From JBBIRG01 sp964410965 (GTDB lineage Bacteria; CLD3; SB21; JBBIRG01): DNA of 64,000 nt. The notes under the pieces are model-generated. The model was not told the DNA's origin. It made no database searches and worked only from the letters and a program-made list of their open reading frames with translations. Within the stretch, counting starts at the first letter, position 1. Each line of letters begins with the position of its first letter. Positions 19,376 to 28,837 of the stretch are shown here, piece after piece. Location of the stretch: contig CAYPIY010000008.1 of the NCBI GenBank assembly GCA_964410965.1, positions 211,855-275,854 of the forward strand, given 5' to 3'. The position numbers were made by a program, and so were the translations under genes.

Positions 19376-19732
19376 ATGAATTTTTCAGCCGACAACAAAC
19401 CCGGGAACCTTGCGGACGAAGCATGGATCAGCGAACTGTCCGCTGCGGAAGAATCCTGGAAAAAGGGCCTGGACGGGCGCGCACGAGTTTGCTGCCGAAG
19501 GGCTGTCGGCGAAGCTTTACGAACATACCGCCGGGATTACGTTCAGCAGAATCCCATACACGCGACCGGACTCCTTACCCTTTTTTCAAGGAGGGACGAT
19601 GTTCCTTTGCCCATCCGCCAGGCCGCAGCCAGGCTGACGAAAAACGTACGGGACCGGCTTTCACCCGAATTTACTTTCAATCCCATACTCGACGCAAAAA
19701 AAATTATCGCCTTTCTGAAACAGCTTCATTGA
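19376..19732 (+). CDS. 118-aa hypothetical protein, HEPN-like helical
   Basis: The product is strongly helical, with AWISELSAAEESWKKG, then GRARVCCRRAVGEALRTYRR, and a C-terminal DAKKIIAFLKQLH. The GRARVCxRRA block resembles a small uncharacterised helical family that I recall only loosely; I do not assign a function. There is no clear ribosome site. This frame was preferred over two overlapping plus-strand frames because only it gives a soluble-protein-like composition and a complete helical pattern. It is divergent from the SPFH gene. Confidence 0.5.
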   Translation: MNFSADNKPGNLADEAWISELSAAEESWKKGLDGRARVCCRRAVGEALRTYRRDYVQQNPIHATGLLTLFSRRDDVPLPIRQAAARLTKNVRDRLSPEFTFNPILDAKKIIAFLKQLH

Positions 19733-19841
19733 AATCAGACGAAATCAGGCATCAAGAACATAATCAGGATTGATTTTTCATAACTTTTATCCCTGACGAA
19801 ATCATCGTTCTATCGGAACCATCGGGCTTATAAACTAATAA

Positions 19842-19861
19842 GTGCAATATTTTTATTGCAC
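19842..19861. promoter_or_regulatory. Perfect palindrome upstream of the sigma54 promoter (possible activator site)
   Basis: GTGCAATA and TATTGCAC separated by TTTT. Further GCAATA half-sites lie at 19864-19869 and 19888-19893. Its centre is 132 bp before the -24 GG of the promoter at 19982, a usual distance for sigma54 activator sites. It has no following T run of a terminator. The rest of 19733-20034 is AT-rich with no coding frame. Confidence 0.5.
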
Positions 19862-19981
19862 CCGCAATAATATTATTTCATCAAATGGCAATAATTTTAA
19901 CAAATTTGTAATATTTATTTAACATTTTTACTTAAATTAAATAATATCAAGACTGTTTTTTTGGTAATCAAATCATTATCA

Positions 19982-19997
19982 AGGCACAATTTTTGCC
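19982..19997 (+). promoter_or_regulatory. sigma54 (-24/-12) promoter for the nucleotidyltransferase gene
   Basis: AGGCAC-AATTT-TTGCC matches TGGCAC-N5-TTGCW at all core positions. GG is at 19983-19984 and GC at 19995-19996, exactly 10 bases apart. Transcription would start near 20008, leaving a leader of about 27 bases. The same bases also form a weak inverted repeat (AAGGCA with TGCCTT). Confidence 0.7.
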
Positions 19998-20034
19998 TTA
20001 TTACTTGTTTGAACTAATTATTAGGTGATCTGAC

Positions 20035-20865
20035 ATGAAAGCATTCATATTAGCGGCAGGACAGGGCAAGAGACTTGAGCCATTGACTCATGACACGCCT
20101 AAATGCCTTGTAAGCATCGGCGGGACGACCATTCTGGAATATCAGCTTGTCACCTTATCCAGTTCAAACATCAAGGACATTGTGATTATCGCAGGTTTCA
20201 GGGCCGACAAAATCAAGGAAGCCGTCAAACGATACGTGATCGCACACAATCTCGACATCCGGGTAAAAATCATTGTTAATCCCGAATATGACTGCACCAA
20301 TAACCTGTATTCGCTTTGGCTCGCCCGCGGCGAAATCAACGGTGATTTTGCCGTCATCAACGGTGACAACGTTTTCGAACGCGAATCCCTGCTCAAGACA
20401 CTACGGCAGAATGACGCCCATGCCGTCGTCGCCATCCACAAAAGCGCCAGTTACGACAACGAAGACATGAAAGTCCGTATCACCGGGTCGCATGTCATCG
20501 AAATCAGCAAACGGATCGACAACAACCTGGCCAGCGGGGAATCCATAGGCCTTCGTATTTTCCGTCAGGGCGGAGTTATGGCCTTCAAGGAAGCCATGGA
20601 TGAAGCGATGTCCAGACCCAACGCACGCAGATCCTTCTTTGTCGAAGCCATCCAGATCATGATCGATAAAGGCCATCATGTAGGATATACCGATGTCACC
20701 GAATACCAGTACGGCGAACTGGATTTCCCTGCCGACCTGAAGCACCTGGAACAGTCGTTCTCGCTGTACATGATCCAGAATATTTACATGTATTCCAATC
20801 CTGTTCTCGGTCGTCGTCCGTATCACCCGGTTACACGGCACAACTTCATGAAAAAGACCGGTTAA
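20035..20865 (+). CDS. Sugar-phosphate/phosphocholine nucleotidyltransferase, LicC-like
   Basis: The 276-aa protein has the Rossmann-like nucleotidyltransferase fold. The NTP-binding loop is LAAGQGKRLEPLTHDTPKCL at the N-terminus. The NPEYDCTNNLYSLWLA block is typical of LicC-type CTP:phosphocholine cytidylyltransferases and related enzymes. The metal-binding acidic motif is VINGDNVFE, and a late EYQYGELDFPADL segment supplies the second metal site. It would make an activated head group or sugar for surface polymers; the exact substrate is not certain. AGGTGAT precedes the ATG by 6 bases. It stands alone between a sigma54 promoter and a strong terminator, so its expression should depend on a sigma54 activator. 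Confidence 0.85.
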   Translation: MKAFILAAGQGKRLEPLTHDTPKCLVSIGGTTILEYQLVTLSSSNIKDIVIIAGFRADKIKEAVKRYVIAHNLDIRVKIIVNPEYDCTNNLYSLWLARGEINGDFAVINGDNVFERESLLKTLRQNDAHAVVAIHKSASYDNEDMKVRITGSHVIEISKRIDNNLASGESIGLRIFRQGGVMAFKEAMDEAMSRPNARRSFFVEAIQIMIDKGHHVGYTDVTEYQYGELDFPADLKHLEQSFSLYMIQNIYMYSNPVLGRRPYHPVTRHNFMKKTG

Positions 20866-20884
20866 TTCTCTATGCTGGGATAAA

Positions 20885-20926
20885 AAAAGGGCAACCGCAT
20901 ATCAGCGGGTGCCCTTTTGCTTTTTT
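20885..20926. terminator. Rho-independent terminator, convergent genes
   Basis: A long stem (AAAAGGGCAACCGC pairing with GCGGGTGCCCTTTT, one mismatch) with a 6-base loop, followed by TTTTTT on the plus strand and by a T run on the minus strand. It serves the nucleotidyltransferase gene and possibly the converging hydrolase gene. Confidence 0.85.
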
Positions 20927-20935
20927 ACAGGCCCT

Positions 20936-22084
20936 CTATTTCAGCGACTGTATGAGGGTCAAATACGTTTTTTTCGTCCTGACGCTTTCATAGGAAAAAA
21001 AACTCCATTTCCTGACTTTAAATTCGCCGCAAACCTTTATCTTGTTTTTTACCCCGTACTCGCTCTGATTGTACAGGGAAATTCCATGAATGATCTTCGA
21101 ATAAAACATGTCCGAACCCAGTTCAGCCTGCATCACAACAAGCCTTTCCCTGTAGGTCCCGTCATCCGTCGCGTAATTCATGACCACCGCCTGATCGATG
21201 ATCCTGTCCCTCAGCCATTGCGGCCAGTCCTGAAAAACCCTGTTCCTGGCAACATTCAGGTCCGCAAACACCGCCGCGGTTAAGGCAATTCCCGGGCGGA
21301 TCGATCGTATGCTGTCCCGGACCGCCCTGACAAACCTTGTGACCTCTTCTCTGCGGAAACGCTCCCAGGCCGACTGAACCCATTCTCTTTGCTTTTCATT
21401 AAGAGTATCATGGCCTATCCGGCGGAATGCGAAAGGATCCGTATGAAATCTCAACATGAACCGGCTTCTTGCGGCGAGGGAATAATCATACTCATCCCCC
21501 GGGTACCGGATATAATCCAGATGGATTCCTGCGAAATCGTATTTCATGACAAGCTCCCTGACCACGCGCACAAAATGATCCTGAAAATCCTCCACTGAAG
21601 GGGAATAAAACACGCCTTCATGCTTCATCTGGCGGGCCCGTTTTGTGCCCATTTCTGCCATCGTATTATTGTCGGCCGAAACCACGCTCCATTCCGGATA
21701 CACATTGTATATGTGCTTTCCCGATGAGGGCTTTTCATCCGCCGACCATATCAGAAAGACATTCAGCCAGAGATGAACCCGTACGGGAAGGGGCCGGACC
21801 GCTTCCAAAAAATACGCGAGCGGGTCGAACGATTCCTCAATGCCCCCGGCCCTGGGAACAAAATCGCTTTCATAAAAGGCATCGCCCCGGCCCCGGACCT
21901 GAACGAACACATCCGTCAGGCCGGCCTGCCCGATCGCTCCGACCGCGCGGTCGACAGAGGCTTTTGATTTCATCGCGTCCCGGACAATCCATAACGCCTT
22001 GATCTGTGAATTGTCCTGGGCATGCAAACATAACGCCCGGAACAGGAACCCTGCCATGATTATGCCGGCTGAATAACGCTTCAT
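20936..22084 (-). CDS. Secreted glycoside-hydrolase-like protein (GHL10/YngK type)
   Basis: A 382-aa protein with a signal peptide (MKRYSAGIIMAGFLFRALCL, then HAQ). It has a TIM-barrel-like core with landmarks of the GHL10 family of putative glycosidases: ALWIVRDAM near the N-terminus, DVFVQVRGRGDAFY, HLWLNVFLIW, GVFYSPSVEDFQDH, and FAGIHLDYIRYP, whose acidic residues are candidates for catalysis. It may cleave a cell-wall or surface polysaccharide; the substrate is unknown. The ATG at 22084 is chosen for the signal peptide; an in-frame ATG at 22120 adds 12 residues in front of it. No strong ribosome site is seen for either. Confidence 0.8.
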   Translation of the reverse strand: MKRYSAGIIMAGFLFRALCLHAQDNSQIKALWIVRDAMKSKASVDRAVGAIGQAGLTDVFVQVRGRGDAFYESDFVPRAGGIEESFDPLAYFLEAVRPLPVRVHLWLNVFLIWSADEKPSSGKHIYNVYPEWSVVSADNNTMAEMGTKRARQMKHEGVFYSPSVEDFQDHFVRVVRELVMKYDFAGIHLDYIRYPGDEYDYSLAARSRFMLRFHTDPFAFRRIGHDTLNEKQREWVQSAWERFRREEVTRFVRAVRDSIRSIRPGIALTAAVFADLNVARNRVFQDWPQWLRDRIIDQAVVMNYATDDGTYRERLVVMQAELGSDMFYSKIIHGISLYNQSEYGVKNKIKVCGEFKVRKWSFFSYESVRTKKTYLTLIQSLK

Positions 22085-22143
22085 GACTGGAATGATAATG
22101 CTTTCGTCCTCAAAATACAACAGTTTCCGGATGTCGAGGGGAT

Positions 22144-22175
22144 AAAAAAAGGCCGCCCGAATTCCTCGGACGGCC
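22144..22175 (-). terminator. Terminator of the RND efflux operon
   Basis: Stem GGCCGCCCGA with TCGGACGGCC (one mismatch), a 5-base loop, and a run of seven T on the minus strand. It lies 24 bases after the RND gene stop. Confidence 0.85.
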
Positions 22176-22198
22176 CCGGCGAATCGATTTTTTAGGTT

Positions 22199-25100
22199 TT
22201 ATTCAGCGGACTCGGCGACAATTTCCCTGCCGGTTATTTTCCGGTACATGCGCGTAATCCTGGCCGACACATCCTCGATATAGGAATATACCGTCGGAAT
22301 GATGACCAGCGTCAGGAACGTCGAGACCGACAACCCGAAGATGATCGCCACGCCGAGCGGCCGCCAGAAATCACTGCTCTCGGCGCCGACCACGAGATGA
22401 AAATTCCTCCAGTCGAAATCGATGCCGGTTGCGAGCGGCGTCACGCCGAGAATGGTCGCGATCGCGGTCAGCACCACGGGCCGGAGACGAGTCCGTCCGG
22501 CTTCCACCAGCGATTCATCCAGCGAAAGCCCGGTGCCTTTCAGATGTTTCATGAAATCGAGAAGAATGATCGCGTTTCTGACGACGATTCCCGCCAGCGC
22601 GATCACACCCACGCCTGTCATCAGGATGCTGAACGGCGTCCCCGTCACCAGCAGGCCGATAAACACGCCGATCAGCGACAGCGGCACGCTGAGCATGATC
22701 ACCAGCGGAACCTTGACGGAATTGAATTCCGTCACCATGATCATGAAAATCAGCAGAATGGTGATCATCAGCGCTCTCGCAAGAAATGCGGCCGCCTTAT
22801 CCTGTTCCTCCGTCTCGCCGGTGAATTTGATCGTATAGCCCTGGGGAAGCGACAGGCTCTTCAGCTTGTCCTGGATTTCTTTCAGCACGTCATTCACGAG
22901 TTTTCCCTGCACATCGCCGGTGATCGTCACCATGCGCTTGAGGTCCTTTCGACGGATGCTGGATAGTCCCTGGCTGCGGATTACCGACGCGACGGAAACC
23001 AGCGGCACTGATAATAATTGTCCGCGCTGATTCATGAACGTGATGTTGAGATTTTCAAGGTCGTTCGGCGACTGGCGCTGATCCTCACGGAGACGCACCA
23101 TGATCTTGTATTCATCTTCCCCGACGCGAAACTTGGACGCTTCCGTCCCGCTGATCGCGGTCCGGACGGACGAACCGATCTGGCCTGTGCTCATCTCGAG
23201 AAGACCGGCCTTCTCCCGGTCCACGATCACCTGGATCTCGGGTTTGCCTTCGTCATAATCATCTTTAAGATCGACTAAACCCTCAATGCTTTTAATCTGT
23301 GTTTGTATCTGGTCAGACAACTGGGCAAGCATTTTGAAATCGTCGCCGGCAATCTCTATACTAACCGGCGCTCCTACAGGAGGGCCGTTTTTCTGAACGT
23401 CCACTTTTATAATCGCGCCGGGAATGCCTGACACCGCCTCCCGGATACTTGCCAGGGCCTCGAAGGAATCGAACTCACGATCCTTGCGCTCGTGCATATT
23501 GATCGCCACCGTCGATTTATTCGACGTCCCCTGCCCGCCGAAGTCAAATTTATCGGTCGACGACCCGACGTTCGCCGTGATGAATTCAATGTCTTTTCTC
23601 TGCGGTATCGCATTGATCTTTTTTTCAATCAGCATCGTGACCTGATCGGTGATTTCCAGTGGCGTTCCCGGAGGCATGGTCACCTGGACGCTCATGACGT
23701 TGGGTTCGGTGGTAGGGAAAAATTCGATTCCGTTATTGAACCTGCCGAAAAGAATCGTAATCAGGACCAGCAGGGCCACCGATCCGTAAATCGTCGTGCG
23801 TTTGTGCTTCATCGTCCAGCGGACAGCGTTCACGTATTTTCTCTGGGCTCCGGGAAAAAAGCGTTCATCCACCCAGTGATACAAAAACGTAAACGGATTG
23901 TATTTTTCCCAGTGCTTGCCGTGCTTGACGGTATGCTTGACTTTCGCGATTTCTTTCTGATAATCGATAAACTGCGCGGCCTGCACGGGACTGATCACGA
24001 ACGCCGTGAACAGCGACGCCGTCATGGTGATGATCAGTGTCATGGGAAGGAACCACATGAAATCGCCGATAATCCCCGGCCAGAACAGCAGCGGAATGAA
24101 CCCCGAAATCGTGGTGATCGTCGACGTGGTTACGGGTATCGTGACTTCCTTCACGCCGTCTTTCGCCGCGGTAACCGGGTCTTTGCCGTACTCATGCTGG
24201 TGACGGTAAATGTTCTCGATAACCACGATCGCGTCGTCCACGAGAATGCCAAGGACAAGTATCAGCGTAAACAGAACCACGAAGTTGAGCGTGATGTCCA
24301 TCGAAGCCAGAACGATAAAACCGATAAACATCGAGAGCGGAATCGCCGTGCTGATCAGCAGAGAGTTCTTGAAACCGAAAAACATGAACAGGATCATAAT
24401 GACGAGAAAGATGCCGGTCATGATGCTGTTTTCCATCTCAAACACGGTCGTTTTAATGTTTTTCGAAACGTCATTGGTGATGTTGACCTCAAGCCCGGCG
24501 GGAAAATTTTTCTGTTCGTTTTCGATGATGAGTTTCACCTGGTCGGCGATCCGGATCAGGTTCTCGCCCGCGCGTTTCTTGATGGCCAGCGTCACGACCG
24601 GCTGATCGTTCAGGCGGCTGTAGGTTTTGCGGTCTTCGAACGAGAAATTGACCTCGGCGACGTCGCGGAGATAGATCGGTTTTCCGGAACGCATTTTGAT
24701 GAGGATATCCTCGATCGGTTTGGTTGTTTTGTATTCCCCGGGCACGCGCACGGAAAAATCCGTGACGCCGTTGTCGATGGATCCGCCGGGTATCGTGAGA
24801 TTTTCACGTTGAATCGCCGTCACGACGTCATTAAATCCGATGCTGTAACCCTTGAGGCGGCTGACGTCGCAATGCACCTGGACTTCCGGTTCGAGATTGC
24901 CCGTAATATCGGCGCTGAGCATGCCGGGGATCGCCTCGAATTTGTCCTGGAGGTCATCCGCGATTTTCTTCAGCCGCGCCAGGCCGAGATTGCCGCCGAG
25001 CGTGACGTACATGATCGGAAATTCGCTGATGTTGATCTCGCTGACGATCGGATCAAGAATATCCGAGGGCAGCGACGGCCGGGTCTCGTTAACCTTATCC

Positions 25101-25426
25101 CGGACACGCCGAACGGCATCGTCGATGTCCACCTCCGATTCGAATTCGACAAAAATCGAGGATAACCCCTCTTTGGAGGATGAGGTGATGTGCTTGATGT
25201 CGCGCAGCGATTTCAGTTCTTTTTCCAGCGGCTGGGTGATCAGGCCCTCCATATCGGACGGGCTCACTCCGACATACGGCACGTTCACGATAACGTACGG
25301 AATGCTGATATCCGGAGCGGCTTCACGGGGAAGCGATCCGTAGGAACTCAGGCCGATCAGCACGATGATGGCGATCAGGATGTAAACGGTAACCCGGTTA
25401 TCGATGGCTAAATTGGAAAGTTTCAT
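22199..25426 (-). CDS. RND multidrug efflux pump inner-membrane transporter (AcrB/HAE1 family)
   Basis: The 1075-aa length is normal for AcrB-type pumps. The pattern is a membrane helix at the N-terminus, a large periplasmic loop, five or more helices, a second periplasmic loop and closing helices. Landmarks are PREAAPDISIPYV near the start, GILVDDAIVVIENIYRH in the fourth membrane segment with the paired Asp used for proton relay, and VPLSLIGVFIGLLVTG in the second half. It exports drugs or lipophilic compounds with the MFP and TolC encoded just upstream. It is the last gene of the tetR-tolC-mfp-rnd run and is followed by a terminator. Confidence 0.95.
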   Translation of the reverse strand: MKLSNLAIDNRVTVYILIAIIVLIGLSSYGSLPREAAPDISIPYVIVNVPYVGVSPSDMEGLITQPLEKELKSLRDIKHITSSSKEGLSSIFVEFESEVDIDDAVRRVRDKVNETRPSLPSDILDPIVSEINISEFPIMYVTLGGNLGLARLKKIADDLQDKFEAIPGMLSADITGNLEPEVQVHCDVSRLKGYSIGFNDVVTAIQRENLTIPGGSIDNGVTDFSVRVPGEYKTTKPIEDILIKMRSGKPIYLRDVAEVNFSFEDRKTYSRLNDQPVVTLAIKKRAGENLIRIADQVKLIIENEQKNFPAGLEVNITNDVSKNIKTTVFEMENSIMTGIFLVIMILFMFFGFKNSLLISTAIPLSMFIGFIVLASMDITLNFVVLFTLILVLGILVDDAIVVIENIYRHQHEYGKDPVTAAKDGVKEVTIPVTTSTITTISGFIPLLFWPGIIGDFMWFLPMTLIITMTASLFTAFVISPVQAAQFIDYQKEIAKVKHTVKHGKHWEKYNPFTFLYHWVDERFFPGAQRKYVNAVRWTMKHKRTTIYGSVALLVLITILFGRFNNGIEFFPTTEPNVMSVQVTMPPGTPLEITDQVTMLIEKKINAIPQRKDIEFITANVGSSTDKFDFGGQGTSNKSTVAINMHERKDREFDSFEALASIREAVSGIPGAIIKVDVQKNGPPVGAPVSIEIAGDDFKMLAQLSDQIQTQIKSIEGLVDLKDDYDEGKPEIQVIVDREKAGLLEMSTGQIGSSVRTAISGTEASKFRVGEDEYKIMVRLREDQRQSPNDLENLNITFMNQRGQLLSVPLVSVASVIRSQGLSSIRRKDLKRMVTITGDVQGKLVNDVLKEIQDKLKSLSLPQGYTIKFTGETEEQDKAAAFLARALMITILLIFMIMVTEFNSVKVPLVIMLSVPLSLIGVFIGLLVTGTPFSILMTGVGVIALAGIVVRNAIILLDFMKHLKGTGLSLDESLVEAGRTRLRPVVLTAIATILGVTPLATGIDFDWRNFHLVVGAESSDFWRPLGVAIIFGLSVSTFLTLVIIPTVYSYIEDVSARITRMYRKITGREIVAESAE

Positions 25427-25478
25427 TATGAATCCTGTATAAAATCTCGTTCTATGAGTTTATGACTTCCCCGGGAAA

Positions 25479-25494
25479 TCCCGACGTGTCGGGA
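25479..25494. repeat. Inverted repeat between mfp and rnd genes
   Basis: TCCCGA-CGTG-TCGGGA in the 217-base spacer between the two efflux genes. It lacks a T run, so it is more likely an RNA stem for processing or stability than a terminator. No gene is seen in the spacer. Confidence 0.5.
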
Positions 25495-25643
25495 AATAGC
25501 ACGAAAAATGAAATCAAAAAACCGATCGGTATGTTTTTAGGAAAATTCTTATTCATTGTCATTTCGTTGATTTTCCAGGTACATCGGGATTTCGCGGGCA
25601 GTTTTATATTATGCATAATATTACTTATTTTTCGAGGCGGGAA

Positions 25644-26714
25644 TTATTCCTGAATGATTACCTTCTGGTTGTGAATGAGGTTCTGATATCCGACGGTAAT
25701 CAGGTCATCGCCGGCGCTGAGCCCGTTGATGATCCGGATATTTTTCCCGTCGGTGCCGTCCACATTGACGACCCGTTCTTCCGCTCGGCCGTTACTGGCG
25801 ACAAAGACCACCAGGCGGTTCAAATCCACCAGCTGGACGATATCCTGGGGAATGACAACCGACTTGTCGTCGGCACGGAGTCTGAGCCGGACTTTCGCGA
25901 TCATCAGCGGCTTCAGTTTCCCGGACGGATTGCTGAAATAGATCTCGACCGGTATCGACCTGTTATCGGAAGTAACCGACGCGGCGATGAATCCGATTTT
26001 TCCGTTAAACACCTCATCAGGATAGGCGTCGACACTGAAGTCCACGGGCGCTCCCATCACGAGATCGGCGGCGTAACGCTCGGGCACTCCGGCGAGGATC
26101 TTAAGCTGGTGCACGTCCACGACCTGGATGACCGGCATGCCCGCGGCGATCATTTCTCCGGCGTCCGCGAAGCGGTCATTTACGAATCCGCTGACGGGCG
26201 ATGTGATTTTTGTTTTTTCCAGTTGCCGGAACGCCATGTTCATCTGCGCCTGAGCGGCGTCGCGCTGGTATTCCAGCGTTTTCAGCTGAAGTTCGGATAT
26301 GGCCTGTTCCTCGTACGCTTTTTTCTGTTTCTCATAATTGATATCCGCAATGCGGAAAGCCGCAAAGGCCGCGTCAAACGCGGCTCGCTGACGGACCGAA
26401 TCGATCTGGCCTATCCACTGGCCTTTCTTCACGTACGATCCTTTCGCGATGTACCAGTCCGTGATCCGCCCGCTTTCTTCCGCGGGAACCGTGATGTCGT
26501 TCACCGACAGGATACTGCCCGTCATCTGAACGGTCTTCGTGAACCGGCTCAGCGCGATCTTCTGCGTTTTCACGTACATGACCGGATCGGATTTATCGGA
26601 TGTTTTTTTCTCCGATTCGGCGTTTGAGTTTTTGCATCCATGGATCCCTGCGGAAAGAACAGCGATCAGCATGGTTGCGATTAAATATGGCTTCATGGTT
26701 TTCATTGGATTCAT
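25644..26714 (-). CDS. RND efflux periplasmic adaptor (membrane fusion protein), probable lipoprotein
   Basis: The 356-aa protein has an N-terminal signal with a likely lipobox (SAGIHGC), so it is probably anchored by lipid in the inner membrane. The order is typical: a first lipoyl half (GRITDWYIAKGSYVKKGQWI), a helical hairpin (about residues 105-160, AAFDAAFAAFRIADINYEKQ onward), a second lipoyl half (KITSPVSGFVNDRFADAGEM), then beta-barrel and membrane-proximal domains. It links the RND pump to the TolC channel. Its ATG lies 9 bases after the tolC stop, so they are co-transcribed. Confidence 0.93.
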   Translation of the reverse strand: MNPMKTMKPYLIATMLIAVLSAGIHGCKNSNAESEKKTSDKSDPVMYVKTQKIALSRFTKTVQMTGSILSVNDITVPAEESGRITDWYIAKGSYVKKGQWIGQIDSVRQRAAFDAAFAAFRIADINYEKQKKAYEEQAISELQLKTLEYQRDAAQAQMNMAFRQLEKTKITSPVSGFVNDRFADAGEMIAAGMPVIQVVDVHQLKILAGVPERYAADLVMGAPVDFSVDAYPDEVFNGKIGFIAASVTSDNRSIPVEIYFSNPSGKLKPLMIAKVRLRLRADDKSVVIPQDIVQLVDLNRLVVFVASNGRAEERVVNVDGTDGKNIRIINGLSAGDDLITVGYQNLIHNQKVIIQE

Positions 26715-26723
26715 TCGCCCGGA

Positions 26724-28103
26724 TTAGTTAATGGATTCGGTTTTATATAAACAAACTATTTCCTCGAGATCGGTTTTCGCGATCAGATAATCGTAGATTG
26801 CCTGCACACGGTTCAGGCGGGCCCGGAGCAAAGAAACATCGGCATCATTGACTTCAAGCTGAGTTCCTGAACCGGTCTGGTAGCGGGTTTTTGCGATTTT
26901 GTATCCTTTTTCGGCGAGTTCCACGGTGCGTCCCTGGCTTTGGATGCGCTTCCGGGATTCCTCGAGCCGGTATTTGATGTTCTGCATCTGTGTCCGGAGT
27001 CCTTCGCGCGCCGAATAAAGCTGTTCTTCGATTTTTCGAGTGTCTTTTTTCGCCTGCGCGACTTTGGCGGTGGTGCGGAACCCGTTGAAAAGATTCACCG
27101 TCATCGTAAGACCGATATGCGAGCTGTTGTACAGCTTATCCCACGTTTTGCCGAACTGGTTGCTCTGCGACTGCCAGTTGTACGTTCCGAACGCAGCGAG
27201 ACTGGGAAGATATTCAGACCGCTGAAGCGTGATGATTTCCTGATTGAAATCTTTCTGATGTTTCAGCGCCTGAAGCGAGGCGTTTCTTGATGTCAGCAGC
27301 GATTCATCGATCAGGCTGGAATCGGCGGGACTGAAATCAAGGAGACCTGTGATTTCGATTTCTTCGGCAGACTCGAGGTTCATCGCGAGCTTCAACCCGT
27401 TGAGCGCGAGGGTCATGTTGCGTTCCGCTTCGATGACCATGGGCCGTACATTCTCGACCTGCACTTCCGCGCGAATCATATCGTAATCGGATACGATGCC
27501 GTTCTGGTTCATGATTTTGACGTTCTTCAGGTTGTCCTCCGCGTTCTGCAGGCTGGCTTTCGTCGTTTCGACGACTTGTTTGGTAAGAAGGGCACCGTAA
27601 AACGCTTTCCTTACTCCGGCGACGGTTTTATTATACGACGAACGGTACAGTTCTTTCGTAATACGCTGATACACTTTTGCCGTTCCCATGCCTGTAAAGA
27701 CCGCTGAATTGAACAGTACCTGCGTCGCGGTAAAACCCATGTTAAATGTATTCAGGGCCTCAAAGGATACGGGAACCAGGTCAGGCCCCATTCCGAAAAA
27801 TATTCCGGGAAGAAAGGTGACCTGTTTTTTCAGGGGTTTGCGGTAATTCGCGTCGAATGTAACTGACGGCATCGCGTATCCGTATGCTTCCCGCACCTGC
27901 GCGCCGGCTTTATCCATCTCGAGCCGGGCAATCTGCAGTTCCGCATTCTTCTCCACAGCGGTCTGTATGGCTTCATCAATCGAGTAAGCTTTCTTTCCCT
28001 GTCCGGTCAGCTGGTGGTTTGCGGACAGCGTAATGATAAATACTAGCCATATCCACAAACCGTTTGCGTGTAAACCCGTTCCCTTGTTTCTGAATTCTTT
28101 CAT
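26724..28103 (-). CDS. TolC-family outer-membrane efflux channel
   Basis: The 459-aa protein shows two OEP repeats rich in long amphipathic helices: AIQTAVEKNAELQIARLEMD at the start, and GLTMTVNLFNGFRTTAKVAQ with a YKIAKTRYQTGSGTQLEVND block in the second half. The N-terminal hydrophobic stretch (GLWIWLVFIITLSANHQLTG) is a signal peptide. It is the exit duct of the efflux pump. AAGGA lies about 10 bases before the ATG. It is 49 bases downstream of the tetR gene and starts the structural part of the operon. Confidence 0.93.
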   Translation of the reverse strand: MKEFRNKGTGLHANGLWIWLVFIITLSANHQLTGQGKKAYSIDEAIQTAVEKNAELQIARLEMDKAGAQVREAYGYAMPSVTFDANYRKPLKKQVTFLPGIFFGMGPDLVPVSFEALNTFNMGFTATQVLFNSAVFTGMGTAKVYQRITKELYRSSYNKTVAGVRKAFYGALLTKQVVETTKASLQNAEDNLKNVKIMNQNGIVSDYDMIRAEVQVENVRPMVIEAERNMTLALNGLKLAMNLESAEEIEITGLLDFSPADSSLIDESLLTSRNASLQALKHQKDFNQEIITLQRSEYLPSLAAFGTYNWQSQSNQFGKTWDKLYNSSHIGLTMTVNLFNGFRTTAKVAQAKKDTRKIEEQLYSAREGLRTQMQNIKYRLEESRKRIQSQGRTVELAEKGYKIAKTRYQTGSGTQLEVNDADVSLLRARLNRVQAIYDYLIAKTDLEEIVCLYKTESIN

Positions 28104-28152
28104 CCGTTTCGTGTCCTTTCAGTTTGAGAATTCGGTTTCCATCCTGTCAGAT

Positions 28153-28770
28153 TCAGTCTTTCATTTCGATTTTTACGCGCGTATCGACGAGCCCGACGCC
28201 CTGGAGCAGGTAGTCCATCGATTTTTTCCAGTGCCCGATCAGGTCAATCGAAGGATCAAAATGCCACTGGATCATCAGACCGTCGAACACCGCATGAAAC
28301 AGCGTCGCCAGCGATTCCACATCGGTATCCTGTTTCAGGAACTGTTTTTTTACCGCCGTTTTCAGAAATTCGACGTGTTTGCGGTGATGGTCTTTGTGCA
28401 TTTTCGCAAGCCGGTTCCAAAGCTGGGCATCCTTAATGGATTGCGACCAGAGCTGCAGAAAAAACTGATGATGCGTATTGATCATGGTGTGCTCGAACAA
28501 GAACTTCGGATATTCATAAATGAGATCCTTTAAGTCGCATTCGACAGCCATTTTGAATAATGCTTCATCGTTTTCTTTACACCAGCCTTCACATAATTCA
28601 TAAATGAGTTCATCTTTGCTTTTATAATAAAAGTAGATCAGCCCTTTACTGATCCCGGCTTCCTTTGCAATTTCTTCCATGGTTACAGAATCGATCCGGT
28701 TTTTAGAGAAACAGTTTAACGCCGCTTTCAGGATATGCTCTTTTTTTTCTTCTGACTTCTGAGTTGACAT
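28153..28770 (-). CDS. TetR/AcrR-family repressor of the efflux operon
   Basis: The 205-aa protein has the N-terminal TetR helix-turn-helix (about residues 10-56: ILKAALNCFSKNRIDSVTME, then EIAKEAGISKGLIYFYYKSK) and an all-helical ligand-binding C-terminal half. It is the first gene of the tetR-tolC-mfp-rnd run, and a perfect palindrome typical of TetR operators lies 68 bases upstream, so it probably represses itself and the pump until a substrate binds. Confidence 0.93.
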   Translation of the reverse strand: MSTQKSEEKKEHILKAALNCFSKNRIDSVTMEEIAKEAGISKGLIYFYYKSKDELIYELCEGWCKENDEALFKMAVECDLKDLIYEYPKFLFEHTMINTHHQFFLQLWSQSIKDAQLWNRLAKMHKDHHRKHVEFLKTAVKKQFLKQDTDVESLATLFHAVFDGLMIQWHFDPSIDLIGHWKKSMDYLLQGVGLVDTRVKIEMKD

Positions 28771-28837
28771 GAAATGTATTATACTCTGTTTATTATAAAT
28801 ATATTTTAAATTAACGTTGTTTATTTACATCTTTTTT

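Noticed and set aside
23492..25165. Long open frame (557 codons) on the strand opposite the RND pump gene
   Set aside because: It mirrors the codon pattern of the pump gene, encodes a His/Arg/Asp-rich product of no protein-like character and has no ribosome site.
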